A stretch of DNA of 9,352 bases from NCBI GenBank assembly GCA_003527165.1, contig DPSI01000444.1, forward strand, positions 1 through 9,352, written 5' to 3'. Below, piece by piece: positions 1 through 7,207 of this stretch. The stretch comes from Pseudomonas sp. (GTDB lineage Bacteria; Pseudomonadota; Gammaproteobacteria; Pseudomonadales; Pseudomonadaceae). The notes below the pieces were generated by a model, which searched no databases, was not told where the DNA came from, and was given only the letters and a program-made list of their open reading frames with translations. A program made the position numbers and the translations under genes. The first letter of the stretch is position 1. Each line of letters starts with the position of its first letter.

Positions 1-1200
1 CTTTATCGTAAACGCATCGTCCTGGGCGTCGGCGGCGGCATCGCCGCGTACAAGAGCGCGGAGCTGGTTCGCCGGCTCCGCGACCAGGGCGCCGAAGTGC
101 GCGTCGTGATGACAAGCGGTGGACGCGAGTTCATCACCCCGCTCACCCTCCAGGCCCTGTCCGGCCATCCGGTCCATCTGGACCTGCTCGACCCGGCCGC
201 CGAAGCTGCCATGGGCCATATCGAGCTGGCGCGCTGGGCCGATCTGGTCCTGGTCGCCCCGGCCACGGCGGACCTCATGGCGCGCCTGGCGCAAGGCGTC
301 GCCAACGATCTGCTGACCACGCTGGTGCTGGCCACCAACGCGCCGGTTGCGCTGGCCCCGGCGATGAATCAGGCGATGTGGGCCGACCCGGCGACCCAAG
401 CCAACCGCATGCTGTTGCAACAGAGGGGCATTCGCCTGTTCGGCCCCGCATCCGGCAGCCAGGCCTGTGGCGATGTCGGCATGGGCCGCATGCTGGAAGT
501 GAACGACCTGGCCCAGGCGGCCGCAGATTGCTTCGAGCGCAGCCTGCTGACCGGTCTGCATTTGCTGATCACTGCCGGGCCGACCCAAGAAAACATTGAC
601 CCGGTGCGCTACATCACCAACCACAGCTCCGGCAAGATGGGCTTCGCCCTGGCCGAAGCCGCCGCCGAAGCCGGCGCTCGGGTGACGCTGGTCGCCGGCC
701 CGGTGTTCCTGCCGACACCCGACCGCGTACAGCGCATCGATGTGGTCAGCGCCCGCGATATGCTCGCGGCATGCGAGGCGGCGATGCCTTGCGACCTGTT
801 CATCGCCGCTGCGGCCGTTGCGGACTATCGTCCAGAAGTAGTCGCGCCGCACAAATTGAAGAAGGACCCCACCAAAGGTGACGGCCTGCTTCTGCAGATG
901 GTTCGTAACCCAGATATCCTCGCCACGCTGGCCGGACGCGACGACCGCCCGTTCAGCGTCGGTTTCGCTGCCGAAACCGAAAACTTGCTGGAGTACGCCA
1001 CGCGCAAGCTGCGTGACAAGAACCTCGACCTGATCGTGGCCAATGACGTGGCCAACCCCAGCATCGGATTCAACAGCGAAGAAAACGCCGTCACGGTGAT
1101 CGACCGCCAGCAGCACGAAACCCGCTTCAGCCAAGCCAGCAAGGGGCACATTGCCCGCCAGCTGATCGCCTTCATCGCCGACTGTTATCACAAGGCCTAG
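1..1200 (+). CDS. coaBC: CoaBC: bifunctional phosphopantothenoylcysteine decarboxylase / phosphopantothenate-cysteine ligase (5' partial)
   Basis: This cytoplasmic flavoprotein performs two consecutive steps of coenzyme A synthesis: it ligates cysteine to 4'-phosphopantothenate and then decarboxylates the product. The frame is open from base 1 and begins [18 protein letters not shown], so probably only about three codons are missing. The CoaC half shows MGHIELARW (codon 73, the family's catalytic His), PAMNQAMW, and the substrate-clamp motif [12 protein letters not shown] (Cys at codon 156). The CoaB half starts near codon 190 with [25 protein letters not shown] (Asn at codon 207, matching Asn210 of the E. 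coli enzyme), followed by AAAVADYRP and KLKKDP. About 399 residues remain, close to the usual 400-405. The TAG stop lies 2 nt before dut, so the two are probably co-transcribed, as in other pseudomonads. The gene appears intact and ordinary apart from the window edge. Confidence 0.97.
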   Translation, partial: LYRKRIVLGVGGGIAAYKSAELVRRLRDQGAEVRVVMTSGGREFITPLTLQALSGHPVHLDLLDPAAEAAMGHIELARWADLVLVAPATADLMARLAQGVANDLLTTLVLATNAPVALAPAMNQAMWADPATQANRMLLQQRGIRLFGPASGSQACGDVGMGRMLEVNDLAQAAADCFERSLLTGLHLLITAGPTQENIDPVRYITNHSSGKMGFALAEAAAEAGARVTLVAGPVFLPTPDRVQRIDVVSARDMLAACEAAMPCDLFIAAAAVADYRPEVVAPHKLKKDPTKGDGLLLQMVRNPDILATLAGRDDRPFSVGFAAETENLLEYATRKLRDKNLDLIVANDVANPSIGFNSEENAVTVIDRQQHETRFSQASKGHIARQLIAFIADCYHKA

Positions 1201-1202
1201 CC

Positions 1203-1658
1203 ATGCACAAACTCCAAGCGAAGATTCTCGATCCGCGCCTCGGCCGGGATTTTCCTCTGCCCGCCTATGCCACCAGCGGCTCTGCCGGCCTCGATCTGCG
1301 CGCGATGCTGCAGGTGGACACCACGCTCGAGCCGGGCCAGACCCTCTTGATTCCCACCGGCCTATCGATTCATATCGCCGACCCGAATCTGGCGGCACTG
1401 GTGCTGCCGCGCTCCGGGCTCGGGCACAAGCACGGCATCGTGCTCGGCAACCTGGTCGGCCTGATCGATTCCGACTACCAGGGCGAGCTGATGGTCTCCT
1501 GCTGGAATCGCGGCCAGTCCAGCTTCAACATCGCGGTCGGTGAGCGCATCGCGCAATTGATGCTGGTACCGGTGATCCAGGCACAGTTCGAACTGGTCAG
1601 CGAATTCGACAGCAGTGACCGTGGAGCTGGCGGCTTCGGTCATTCTGGAAGTCATTGA
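1203..1658 (+). CDS. dut: Deoxyuridine 5'-triphosphate nucleotidohydrolase (dUTPase)
   Basis: This enzyme hydrolyses dUTP to dUMP and pyrophosphate. That keeps uracil out of DNA and supplies dUMP for thymidylate synthesis. It belongs to the trimeric all-beta dUTPase family. All five family motifs are visible in order: GSAGLDLRA (I), PRSGLG (II), [11 protein letters not shown] (III, with the catalytic Asp at residue 89), [12 protein letters not shown] (IV), and the flexible C-terminal P-loop-like [12 protein letters not shown] (V). At 151 residues it has the normal bacterial length. The ATG is 2 nt after the coaBC stop, so translational coupling is likely. The stop at 1656-1658 is 35 nt before the algC-type start, and the usual coaBC-dut-algC order is preserved to this point. 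Confidence 0.97.
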   Translation: MHKLQAKILDPRLGRDFPLPAYATSGSAGLDLRAMLQVDTTLEPGQTLLIPTGLSIHIADPNLAALVLPRSGLGHKHGIVLGNLVGLIDSDYQGELMVSCWNRGQSSFNIAVGERIAQLMLVPVIQAQFELVSEFDSSDRGAGGFGHSGSH

Positions 1659-1693
1659 GTCAGACCCGCTTTCAGGATGACCCGAGGAGCTCC

Positions 1694-3856
1694 ATGAAAC
1701 TCTTCAAGCGCAACGCCAGGGACACCGGCGTACTCAATCCCGCCGATACTTCGTCTCCCACAACACGCCGCAGCGCTGGCCTGAAAATGCTCATGCCCGG
1801 CCTGATACCCGGTCTGCTGGGCCTGGCCGGGGCTGGCGCCCTGCTCTGGATGGCCTTGCAGGCCAACCAGCAGCAGCATGCTGCCGAGCTGGCGCGAGCC
1901 TGGGGGCAGAGCCAGGCTTCGGCAGTCAATCAAGCCCTCCGTCAGCTGGCCGAAGACACTCGCACCGTCGCCAGCGATCCGCAGCTACTCGACGCCTTGC
2001 GCAGCGAGCAACCCGAACAGATACGAGCAGCCGAACGCGAACTGGGCTATCGGGACGGCGTGGTCGATGCGCATCTCAGCCTGCACGGCCAGGCCCGCCA
2101 GAACGCTGACCGGCCCGGCCCCCTGAATTTCGCCGCCTTGGACCTCCTGCAGCGCGCGGAAAACGGCAATCCCCCGCCGCCCGAAGCGTTCAAGATCGGC
2201 AACCGCTGGCTGCTCTACAGTGCGGTAGCGCTGCGTCCGGCGCCCGATCAACCGGTTCAGGGCACACTGTTGCTCGTGACCAGCCTGGAGCGCTTCCTGG
2301 CGACCTTACCGCAGCTGCCATCCGAGGCGGGGCAGCTACGGCTGATGCAGCAGTTCAGCAATGCGCCCGTGCAGGTGCTAGCCCAGCGCGGCGGAACGGG
2401 TCTAGATGGCGCGGCGATAACCCTGCCAAGCGGAAATCCGAACTGGAAAATCAGCTTTCTGCCAGCATCGGGACTGGGTGCGGCAAGCCTTTCACCGCTC
2501 CTGATGCTGGCAGCAGCCTTGACCGCGCTGTGCGGCCTGATGCTCGGCCTGCAGTTGGTGCTGAGTGCACAGCAGCGGCGGCTTCGCGAAGATGTCTCAC
2601 GCTTGAGCCAGGTGATGCAGGAACTCTCCAACGGCAAGACCATCAAAACACCGACCTTGAGCCTGCCGGCGCTCGACGCGCTGGCCAAGAGTCTGGTTCG
2701 TCTGCCGCTCCGCACCGCCGGGACGGCGCCGGCCAGAGCCTCGGCTGCACCCCAGCCCGCGGCTCGGCAAGCCCCATCCACCGAGTACGTCGACCCCTTG
2801 TTCCAGGACACCGATATTCTCGACATAGACATTCTCGACGAGGACCAGGACTGGCTTGGCCTCGACACCAAGGAGCGAGAAACCGCAATGAGCGCCCCGA
2901 AAGCCCCGCAACTGCCCGCGAGCATCTTCCGCGCCTACGACATCCGTGGCGTAGTCGGCGATACCCTGACCAACGAAACCGCCTATTGGGTCGGTCGCGC
3001 GGTTGGCTCCGAGAGCCTGGCCCAGGGCGAACCGAATGTATCGGTCGGCCGCGATGGCCGCCTGTCCGGCCCGGAGCTGGTCCAGCACCTGATCCAGGGC
3101 CTGGTGGACAGCGGCTGCAGCGTCAGCGACGTCGGCATGGTGCCGACTCCGGTGCTCTACTACGCGGCCAACGTGCTGGCCGGCAAATCGGGCGTGATGC
3201 TGACCGGCAGTGCGCATCTGGATATCACGCGCAAACTGCTGCTGCAAGCCAAGGTGCCGGTGGTCGAAACCTGGGACGTACCTACCGAGCCGATAGATCA
3301 ATCCGTGGGCTTTTCCAACGCCGAGGCCGCCGCGGCTATGGTTCGCTACTTGCTAGGTTGCGGCTATAGACGCATCGGTTTCATCGGCGGTGCATCACCG
3401 CTCGATCATCGCGGACTGCAACGCCGTGAAGGTTATCTGAAAGCGCTCAACGAGCTGAACATCGAGCCGCGGATCGTGGAGTACGGTGAGTCCCCTATAA
3501 CCATGAACCATGGCGGCGAGGCCATACGCCGGTTGCTGGAGCGATGGCACGATACTGATGCGGTGATGTGCGTCAGCGATCTCTCCGCTTTCGGCGCGAT
3601 CATGCACTGCCATCGTTATGGCCTGAAAGTACCTGGCGACATCGCCGTGGCCGGCTTCGGCGACTTCGAGGTATCACGTCACTGCACGCCGACGATTACT
3701 ACCGTATCGGTCGAGCCTTATCGGATCGGCTGGCGCGCCGGCGAAATGCTGCTGGCCAGCGCTGCCGCTCAGCGTGAAGGCACGGCGAAACCGCGGGAAG
3801 TCTCGATCATCGATTATCGGATCATTCCGCGAGAAAGCACGACGCAGCGCCGCTAG
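1694..3856 (+). CDS. Chimeric ORF: membrane-anchored AlgC N-terminus joined in frame to a LacI/GntR-type effector domain
   Basis: The start is ATG 1694, preceded by AGGAG at 1685-1689; an in-frame TTG at 1655 overlaps the dut stop and is less likely. Residues 1-506 follow the long Pseudomonas AlgC: a basic N-terminus, membrane segment about 32-55, an extracytoplasmic region about 56-265, membrane segment about 268-291, a linker, then phosphomannomutase/phosphoglucomutase domain I from residue 399 (SIFRAYDIRGVVGDTL, VGRDGRLSG, VGMVPTPVLYY, GVMLTGS). Residue 506 equals the phosphoryl-carrying Ser108 of short AlgC. Normally HNPPDYNG and three further domains follow. Instead residues 507-720 are a LacI-family ligand-binding core (VPVVETWD, VGFSN, GYRRIGFIGG, REGYLKAL, AVMCVSDLSAFG, VPGDIAVAGFGDFEVS, TTVSVEPYRIGWRAGEMLL, IIPREST). 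The product lacks a phosphohexomutase active site and has no DNA-binding domain, so neither parental activity is expected. Fusion in nature versus assembly join is undecided. Confidence 0.9.
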   Translation: MKLFKRNARDTGVLNPADTSSPTTRRSAGLKMLMPGLIPGLLGLAGAGALLWMALQANQQQHAAELARAWGQSQASAVNQALRQLAEDTRTVASDPQLLDALRSEQPEQIRAAERELGYRDGVVDAHLSLHGQARQNADRPGPLNFAALDLLQRAENGNPPPPEAFKIGNRWLLYSAVALRPAPDQPVQGTLLLVTSLERFLATLPQLPSEAGQLRLMQQFSNAPVQVLAQRGGTGLDGAAITLPSGNPNWKISFLPASGLGAASLSPLLMLAAALTALCGLMLGLQLVLSAQQRRLREDVSRLSQVMQELSNGKTIKTPTLSLPALDALAKSLVRLPLRTAGTAPARASAAPQPAARQAPSTEYVDPLFQDTDILDIDILDEDQDWLGLDTKERETAMSAPKAPQLPASIFRAYDIRGVVGDTLTNETAYWVGRAVGSESLAQGEPNVSVGRDGRLSGPELVQHLIQGLVDSGCSVSDVGMVPTPVLYYAANVLAGKSGVMLTGSAHLDITRKLLLQAKVPVVETWDVPTEPIDQSVGFSNAEAAAAMVRYLLGCGYRRIGFIGGASPLDHRGLQRREGYLKALNELNIEPRIVEYGESPITMNHGGEAIRRLLERWHDTDAVMCVSDLSAFGAIMHCHRYGLKVPGDIAVAGFGDFEVSRHCTPTITTVSVEPYRIGWRAGEMLLASAAAQREGTAKPREVSIIDYRIIPRESTTQRR
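2871..2890 (+). promoter_or_regulatory. Internal RBS and ATG of the short AlgC form
   Basis: AGGAG at 2871-2875 lies 12 nt before ATG 2888, which starts MSAPKAPQLPASIFRAYDIRG. This corresponds to the classical start of the soluble ~463-residue AlgC of P. aeruginosa. Initiation here would give a soluble 322-residue version of the chimera without membrane segments. The spacing is rather long, so whether it is used is uncertain. Confidence 0.45.
3194..3211 (+). other. Chimera breakpoint between algC and the lacI-type regulator gene
   Basis: The codons here read V-M-L-T-G-S. Upstream sequence is recognisable AlgC up to the active-site serine. From codon 3212 (AHLDITRKLL) it is recognisable LacI/GntR-type regulator. 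AlgC homologues read GVMLTGSHNP at this point, and regulators of this type commonly read something close to LVLTGSxH at the matching point. A short stretch of shared coding sequence (LTGS) therefore brackets the joint, and the frame is kept. The exact crossover base cannot be placed inside the shared motif. Confidence 0.8.
3212..3856 (+). pseudogene. Truncated LacI/GntR-type sugar-acid regulator (C-terminal two thirds)
   Basis: This stretch is the 3' part of a LacI-family repressor gene, most like the gluconate-repressor type. It keeps 214 residues of the periplasmic-binding-protein-like fold that senses a sugar or sugar acid and makes the dimer contacts. A full member is about 340 residues. 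The missing part is about 125 residues: the N-terminal helix-turn-helix, the hinge helix and the first strands of the N-subdomain. No HTH-coding sequence exists upstream, because the frame changes directly into AlgC. It stands 245-254 nt before the TTT operon in the same direction, a common position for the local regulator. Without an HTH it should not bind an operator. Confidence 0.85.
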
Positions 3857-3923
3857 CTGCACGCTGGATCGCGCTGCGTTGTACTCTTCGTGGCCCTGCA
3901 GACGATTTCCCGCCTGGCCTTCG

Positions 3924-3938
3924 ATAACGGTCCGTTAT
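3924..3938. promoter_or_regulatory. Perfect inverted repeat, candidate operator of the TTT operon
   Basis: ATAACGG-T-CCGTTAT is a perfect 7-1-7 inverted repeat. It lies 68 nt after the regulator-type stop codon and 21 nt upstream of the putative -35 of tctC. Its size and symmetry suit a dimeric repressor of the LacI type. That the truncated upstream regulator once bound it is inference from position only. Confidence 0.5.
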
Positions 3939-3954
3939 AGCGCGATGAGCAAGC

Positions 3955-3990
3955 CTCATTAGACAGGCCAGTTTTGCTGCCATAGTTTCA
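3955..3990 (+). promoter_or_regulatory. Putative sigma70-type promoter of tctC (first copy)
   Basis: TAGACA (3960-3965; one mismatch to TTGACA), a 15-nt spacer and CATAGT (3981-3986; two mismatches to TATAAT) form a weak promoter candidate. Stronger support comes from repetition: the flanking words CTCATTAGACA and ATAGTTTCA recur in the same order with nearly the same spacing (16 versus 17 nt) upstream of the second tctC at 8382-8418. The implied leader is about 110-120 nt. Confidence 0.45.
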
Positions 3991-3995
3991 GCTCA

Positions 3996-4026
3996 GCCTT
4001 GCAGGGCGGGACGGATTGGGCAAGGC
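3996..4026 (+). other. Inverted repeat in the tctC leader
   Basis: GCCTTGC (3996-4002) pairs with GCAAGGC (4020-4026) around a 17-nt loop and is followed a few bases later by TTTT (4032-4035). It could be a weak terminator for the upstream gene or a leader structure. The long loop and short stem make either weak. The rest of 3857-4101 shows no gene. Confidence 0.25.
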
Positions 4027-4110
4027 CGTCGTTTTCGCGCTTATGGCATCAAAATGGCAGGAGCTTGCTTACCGCGACCCACTAACAATAAATTCAACTA
4101 GGTGACCGTC

Positions 4111-5112
4111 ATGAAAAAGAACAAGAACAAAAACAAGCTACGCGCAACCCCGCGGCCATGGAAATCCCTGGTTCTTTCTGTCCTTCTGGCATCGCCAGTG
4201 ATGGCCATGGCTGACTATCCCGACAAACCGATTCAACTGATCGTGCCCTGGGCCGCAGGTGGCGGTAGCGATGCGGCCGCACGGGGAATAGCCGCCGCAC
4301 TGGAACAGGAACTTGGAACGACCGTGAACGTCGTCAATCGCACAGGTGGCAGCGGCGTGGTAGGCCACACCGTAATGGCAACGGCGAAGCCAGACGGTTA
4401 CACACTCGGTTTCATCACGGGTGAGCTGAACATGATGCACTGGCAGGGGCTGACCAAGATCAACCGTGAAGACTTCACCCCCATCGGCATGACCAACTAT
4501 GACTACCCCGGTGTGCAGATAAGCGCTGACGCTCCGTATAACGACATCACGGAGCTGCTTAGCGCCATCAAGGAAAAGCCAAAGGGTACGTTCAAGGCTT
4601 CCGGCACTGGCATGGGTGGAATCTGGCACGTGGCCTTCGCGGGTCTACTGATGGACCAAGGCATTGCTCCCGATCAGGTCACCTGGATTCCAAGCCAGGG
4701 CGCTGCCCCAGCGATGGTCGAATTGGCAGCCGGCGGCCTGGAAATCGTCCCGTCGTCAGTACCCGAAGCGCGCGCCATGATCGATGCGGGCAAAGCCAAG
4801 GGACTGGCAGTCGTTTCTCCTGAGCGCAACCCCAGTTTTCCGAACATCCCAACCATCAAGGAAACTCTGAGTAGCGACTACTCACTGGGTGAATGGCGTG
4901 GCGTCGCCGGTCCTAAGGACATGGACCCGGCTGTCGTAGCCAAGCTCGAAAAAGCGTTAGAAGCGGCTTACAAGAGCGAGCTTTATCAAGATTTCATGAC
5001 CAAGCAGGGCTTCGGCATGGAATGGCGCAACGCTGATGACTTCAAGACCTTCCTCGCCGAAAACGACGCCTACATGGGTCGGATCATCGAAGGAATCGGC
5101 TTGAAGAAGTAA
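4111..5112 (+). CDS. tctC: TTT-family periplasmic substrate-binding protein (TctC/Bug type), first copy
   Basis: This is the periplasmic receptor of a tripartite tricarboxylate transporter. It captures a carboxylate and delivers it to the TctAB membrane complex. The ATG at 4111 is chosen because AGGTGA (4100-4105) sits 5 nt before it; an in-frame GTG at 4102 lies inside that ribosome-binding site. The protein is 333 residues. The N-terminus is very basic (MKKNKNKNKLR), then a hydrophobic core LVLSVLLASPVM and a likely signal-peptidase site AMA|DYP after residue 34. The mature part starts with the family signature YPDKPIQLIVPWAAGGGSD, then NVVNRTGGSG, KPDGYTLG, GGIWHVAFAGLL, WIPSQGAAPAMVELAAGG and GEWRGVAGP. 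Ligands of these proteins are usually di- or tricarboxylates, but the family is too broad to name one here. tctB, tctA and a dehydrogenase follow on the same strand. Confidence 0.93.
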   Translation: MKKNKNKNKLRATPRPWKSLVLSVLLASPVMAMADYPDKPIQLIVPWAAGGGSDAAARGIAAALEQELGTTVNVVNRTGGSGVVGHTVMATAKPDGYTLGFITGELNMMHWQGLTKINREDFTPIGMTNYDYPGVQISADAPYNDITELLSAIKEKPKGTFKASGTGMGGIWHVAFAGLLMDQGIAPDQVTWIPSQGAAPAMVELAAGGLEIVPSSVPEARAMIDAGKAKGLAVVSPERNPSFPNIPTIKETLSSDYSLGEWRGVAGPKDMDPAVVAKLEKALEAAYKSELYQDFMTKQGFGMEWRNADDFKTFLAENDAYMGRIIEGIGLKK

Positions 5113-5133
5113 ACAGGCGATAGCCGAATACAT

Positions 5134-5156
5134 ACCGGCGCCCCTGGCGCCGGTTT
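5134..5156 (+). terminator. Intercistronic GC-rich hairpin between tctC and tctB
   Basis: ACCGGCGCC (5134-5142), loop CCT and GGCGCCGGT (5146-5154) form a perfect 9-bp stem followed by only TT. It lies 21 nt after the tctC stop and 46 nt before tctB. Such hairpins behind binding-protein genes often act as partial terminators or 3'-end stabilisers, giving more binding protein than membrane subunits. That role is inferred here. Confidence 0.6.
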
Positions 5157-5202
5157 CAGCACATCGCGTTTACGCTCATCCTTTCGAGCGCAGGGCAGAA
5201 CG

Positions 5203-5667
5203 ATGAAAGATCTATCTCTTGGCCTGGTTTTCCTGGCCCTGGGCATCGCCGTCATCCTGGCGTCCCAGGAATTTCCGAAAGTCGGCAGCCTGCAATACGG
5301 TGCGGGCCTGTTTCCCATCCTGATTGGTGCAGGCATGGCGGTCGGCGGCCTGCTGTTGGCGTTTGGCGCTACTCGCCAGATTGTTGGTGAAGCAGGTCAA
5401 AACGGCGCATCCAGCCTGCTCCCGCGCCCTAGCGCGAGTTGGCTACTGCCCTTCGTCCCCTGCGCCATGGTTGTTGGCTACATCTATTTCAGCGACACGC
5501 TAGGCGCGCTGTTTAGCATGGCGCTGATCATGTTCGTCCTGTTCTGCCTACGTGGTGTTCGCCTGCTGCCTGCGTTGATTATCTCTGCCGTTGCGGCGCT
5601 GATCATCAATTACGCCTTCACCAATCTGCTTTCGGTTCCGCTGCCACAAGGCATGCTAGGCATCTAG
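5203..5667 (+). CDS. tctB: TTT small membrane subunit TctB
   Basis: This 154-residue inner-membrane protein has the length and layout of the TctB (DUF1468-type) family, which partners TctA in carboxylate import energised by an ion gradient. Hydrophobic stretches are visible at about residues 5-22 (LGLVFLALGIAVILAS), 28-52 (YGAGLFPILIGAGMAVGGLLLAF), 80-97 (LLPFVPCAMVVGYIYF) and 103-145, where two closely spaced segments (ALFSMALIMFVLFCL and LLPALIISAVAALIINYAF) fit. FPxLIGAGM-like sequence after the first segment is typical of the family. A weak AGGG lies about 9 nt before the ATG. The stop codon overlaps the ribosome-binding site of tctA, so the two are probably coupled. The family assignment rests on size, topology and neighbours more than on catalytic motifs. 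Confidence 0.88.
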   Translation: MKDLSLGLVFLALGIAVILASQEFPKVGSLQYGAGLFPILIGAGMAVGGLLLAFGATRQIVGEAGQNGASSLLPRPSASWLLPFVPCAMVVGYIYFSDTLGALFSMALIMFVLFCLRGVRLLPALIISAVAALIINYAFTNLLSVPLPQGMLGI

Positions 5668-5677
5668 GAGTACGGAC

Positions 5678-7207
5678 ATGCCAGAATTCATTGACGGCCT
5701 GTTACTAGTCCTCAATCTAAAAACCATGATAGTCGTGGTACTCGCCGCCCTGTTTGGTGTCTTTGTCGGCGCCATTCCCGGCTTATCGGCGACCATGGCC
5801 GTTGCGCTGCTGGTACCCATTACGTTCTACATGGACCCCGTTGCGGCCATCGCCGCGATCATCACCTCTGCAGCGATGGCGATTTTTGCAGGCGATATCC
5901 CCGGCGCCTACCTGAACATTCCCGGCACACCATCTTCGGCAGCGTACGTTGGTGACTCCGCCGCGCTCGGTCGCAAGGGGCGTGCGCGTGAATGCCTGGG
6001 CGTCAATCTGGTGTGCTCGGTAACCGGCGGGCTGGCCGGAACCATTGTCTTGGTAATGATTGCGCCGAAACTTGCGGAATTTGCCCTCAACTTCAGTTCA
6101 TTCGAGTATTTCTGGCTAGCAATTCTCGGGCTGAGCAGCGCTGTGTTCGTCTCGCAGGGCTCGCTGGTGAAAGCCTTTCTTTCACTGATGGTCGGCTTGC
6201 TGCTCTCCACCATCGGACTGGACATGATCAGCGGCACACCGCGCTTCACCTTTGATGTGCCCGACCTGTTCGCAGGTATCAACTTCATCCCGGTAATGAT
6301 CGGATTCTTCGCTCTCAACGAAGTAATGAAGTTATTCGCCAACCGGCACGGCGCAACCAGCGAAGCGGAGAAACGGAGCGTTCCGCAACAGGGTACGGTG
6401 TTCGGAAAAGTCCCGTACTACCTCAAGCGCTACTGGCGCAACCTGATCCGTGGCAGCTCTCTGGGTGCCCTGATCGGTGCGCTTCCCGGTGCCGGCGCGG
6501 ATATCGCCGCATGGATCACCTATGCAATCAGCAAGAAACGCTCGAAAGAGCCGGAAAAGTTCGGCACAGGCCACATGGAAGGCATCGTCGATGCCAGCAG
6601 CGCGAACAACTCCGCCGTCTGCGGGGCTTGGGTGCCGGCGCTGGTATTCGGTATCCCCGGCGACTCGATCACCGCGATCGTGATAGGCGTGCTGTACATG
6701 AAGGGCATGAATCCAGGCCCGACCATTTTCATGAACAACAGCGAAATGGTGTACGGCCTGTTTACTGCGTTCTTCGTCGCTAACCTGATCCTGATCCCGA
6801 TTGGCTATCTGGCGATTCGCAGTGCTCACATCTTCGCCGTCACGCCGGCACGCCTGCTAATGCCGGTCATTCTCTGTTTCTGCATTGTCGGCGCCTTTGC
6901 CATCAACAACTCGGCGACCGATATCTGGATCATGCTGCTGAGTGGCATTGCCGTTTACTTCATCAGCAGTGCCGACTTCCCGGTCGCACCGGCGATTCTC
7001 GGGCTGGTACTGGGCGGCGTGCTGGAAAACAACTTCATGACCTCGATGCTCAAGTCCAACGGCAGCGTTCTCGCCTTCGTCGAACGACCGATCAGCGCGG
7101 CGCTGGGCTGTCTGGTTCTGCTCATCGCCTTGTTCCCGCTGCTGTCAAAATTTCTGGCCAAACGCACGAGTCCGGCGGCCCCCGTCGTTCAAGGAGAAAA
7201 TCAATGA
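5678..7207 (+). CDS. tctA: TTT large membrane subunit TctA
   Basis: This is the main permease of the TTT system, an inner-membrane protein of 509 residues (family usually about 500) with roughly a dozen hydrophobic segments. The two family half-repeats are visible. The first has GAIPGLSATMAVALLVPITFYMD near residues 32-54, followed by GDIPGAYLNIPGTPSSAAYVGD. The second has GALIGALPGAGADIAAW near residue 262, followed by GIVDASSANNSAVCGAWVPALVFGIPGDSITAI. The conserved PG pairs and the GTPSSAA / GIPGDS loops are typical of TctA. AGGAG at 5666-5670 overlaps the tctB stop and gives a clear start 7 nt later. The TGA stop overlaps the ATG of the next gene (ATGA, 7204-7207), tying the dehydrogenase into the same transcript. 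I see no frameshift or missing segment. Confidence 0.95.
   Translation: MPEFIDGLLLVLNLKTMIVVVLAALFGVFVGAIPGLSATMAVALLVPITFYMDPVAAIAAIITSAAMAIFAGDIPGAYLNIPGTPSSAAYVGDSAALGRKGRARECLGVNLVCSVTGGLAGTIVLVMIAPKLAEFALNFSSFEYFWLAILGLSSAVFVSQGSLVKAFLSLMVGLLLSTIGLDMISGTPRFTFDVPDLFAGINFIPVMIGFFALNEVMKLFANRHGATSEAEKRSVPQQGTVFGKVPYYLKRYWRNLIRGSSLGALIGALPGAGADIAAWITYAISKKRSKEPEKFGTGHMEGIVDASSANNSAVCGAWVPALVFGIPGDSITAIVIGVLYMKGMNPGPTIFMNNSEMVYGLFTAFFVANLILIPIGYLAIRSAHIFAVTPARLLMPVILCFCIVGAFAINNSATDIWIMLLSGIAVYFISSADFPVAPAILGLVLGGVLENNFMTSMLKSNGSVLAFVERPISAALGCLVLLIALFPLLSKFLAKRTSPAAPVVQGENQ
7191..7206 (+). promoter_or_regulatory. RBS and overlapping stop/start of tctA and the dehydrogenase
   Basis: AAGGAG at 7191-7196 precedes ATG 7204 by 7 nt, and the tetramer ATGA serves as both the start of the dehydrogenase and the TGA stop of tctA. 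This is a standard arrangement for translational coupling. Confidence 0.75.

Noticed and set aside
1655..1693. TTG start overlapping the dut stop for the AlgC-type frame
   Set aside because: ATG 1694 has a better Shine-Dalgarno, and MKLFKRN matches the known beginning of long AlgC proteins.
2257..3301. Long open frames on the minus strand opposite the algC region
   Set aside because: They are typical antisense shadows of high-GC coding sequence, with no recognisable domains, and the plus strand encodes a clear AlgC-type protein.
4053..4066. Sigma54-like TGGCAGGAGCTTGC upstream of tctC
   Set aside because: The GG and GC elements are separated by 9 bases, whereas sigma54 promoters need 10. 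No enhancer-like context was seen.
3857..4101. Possible insertion-sequence end or attachment site that could have caused the rearrangement
   Set aside because: I found no transposase fragment, terminal inverted repeats, target-site duplication or tRNA gene near the joint.
4111..4140. AAGAAC-like tandem repeat at the start of tctC (KKNKNKNK)
   Set aside because: It is a short, imperfect repeat encoding the basic n-region of a signal peptide. It could be slippage-prone, but nothing supports phase variation.
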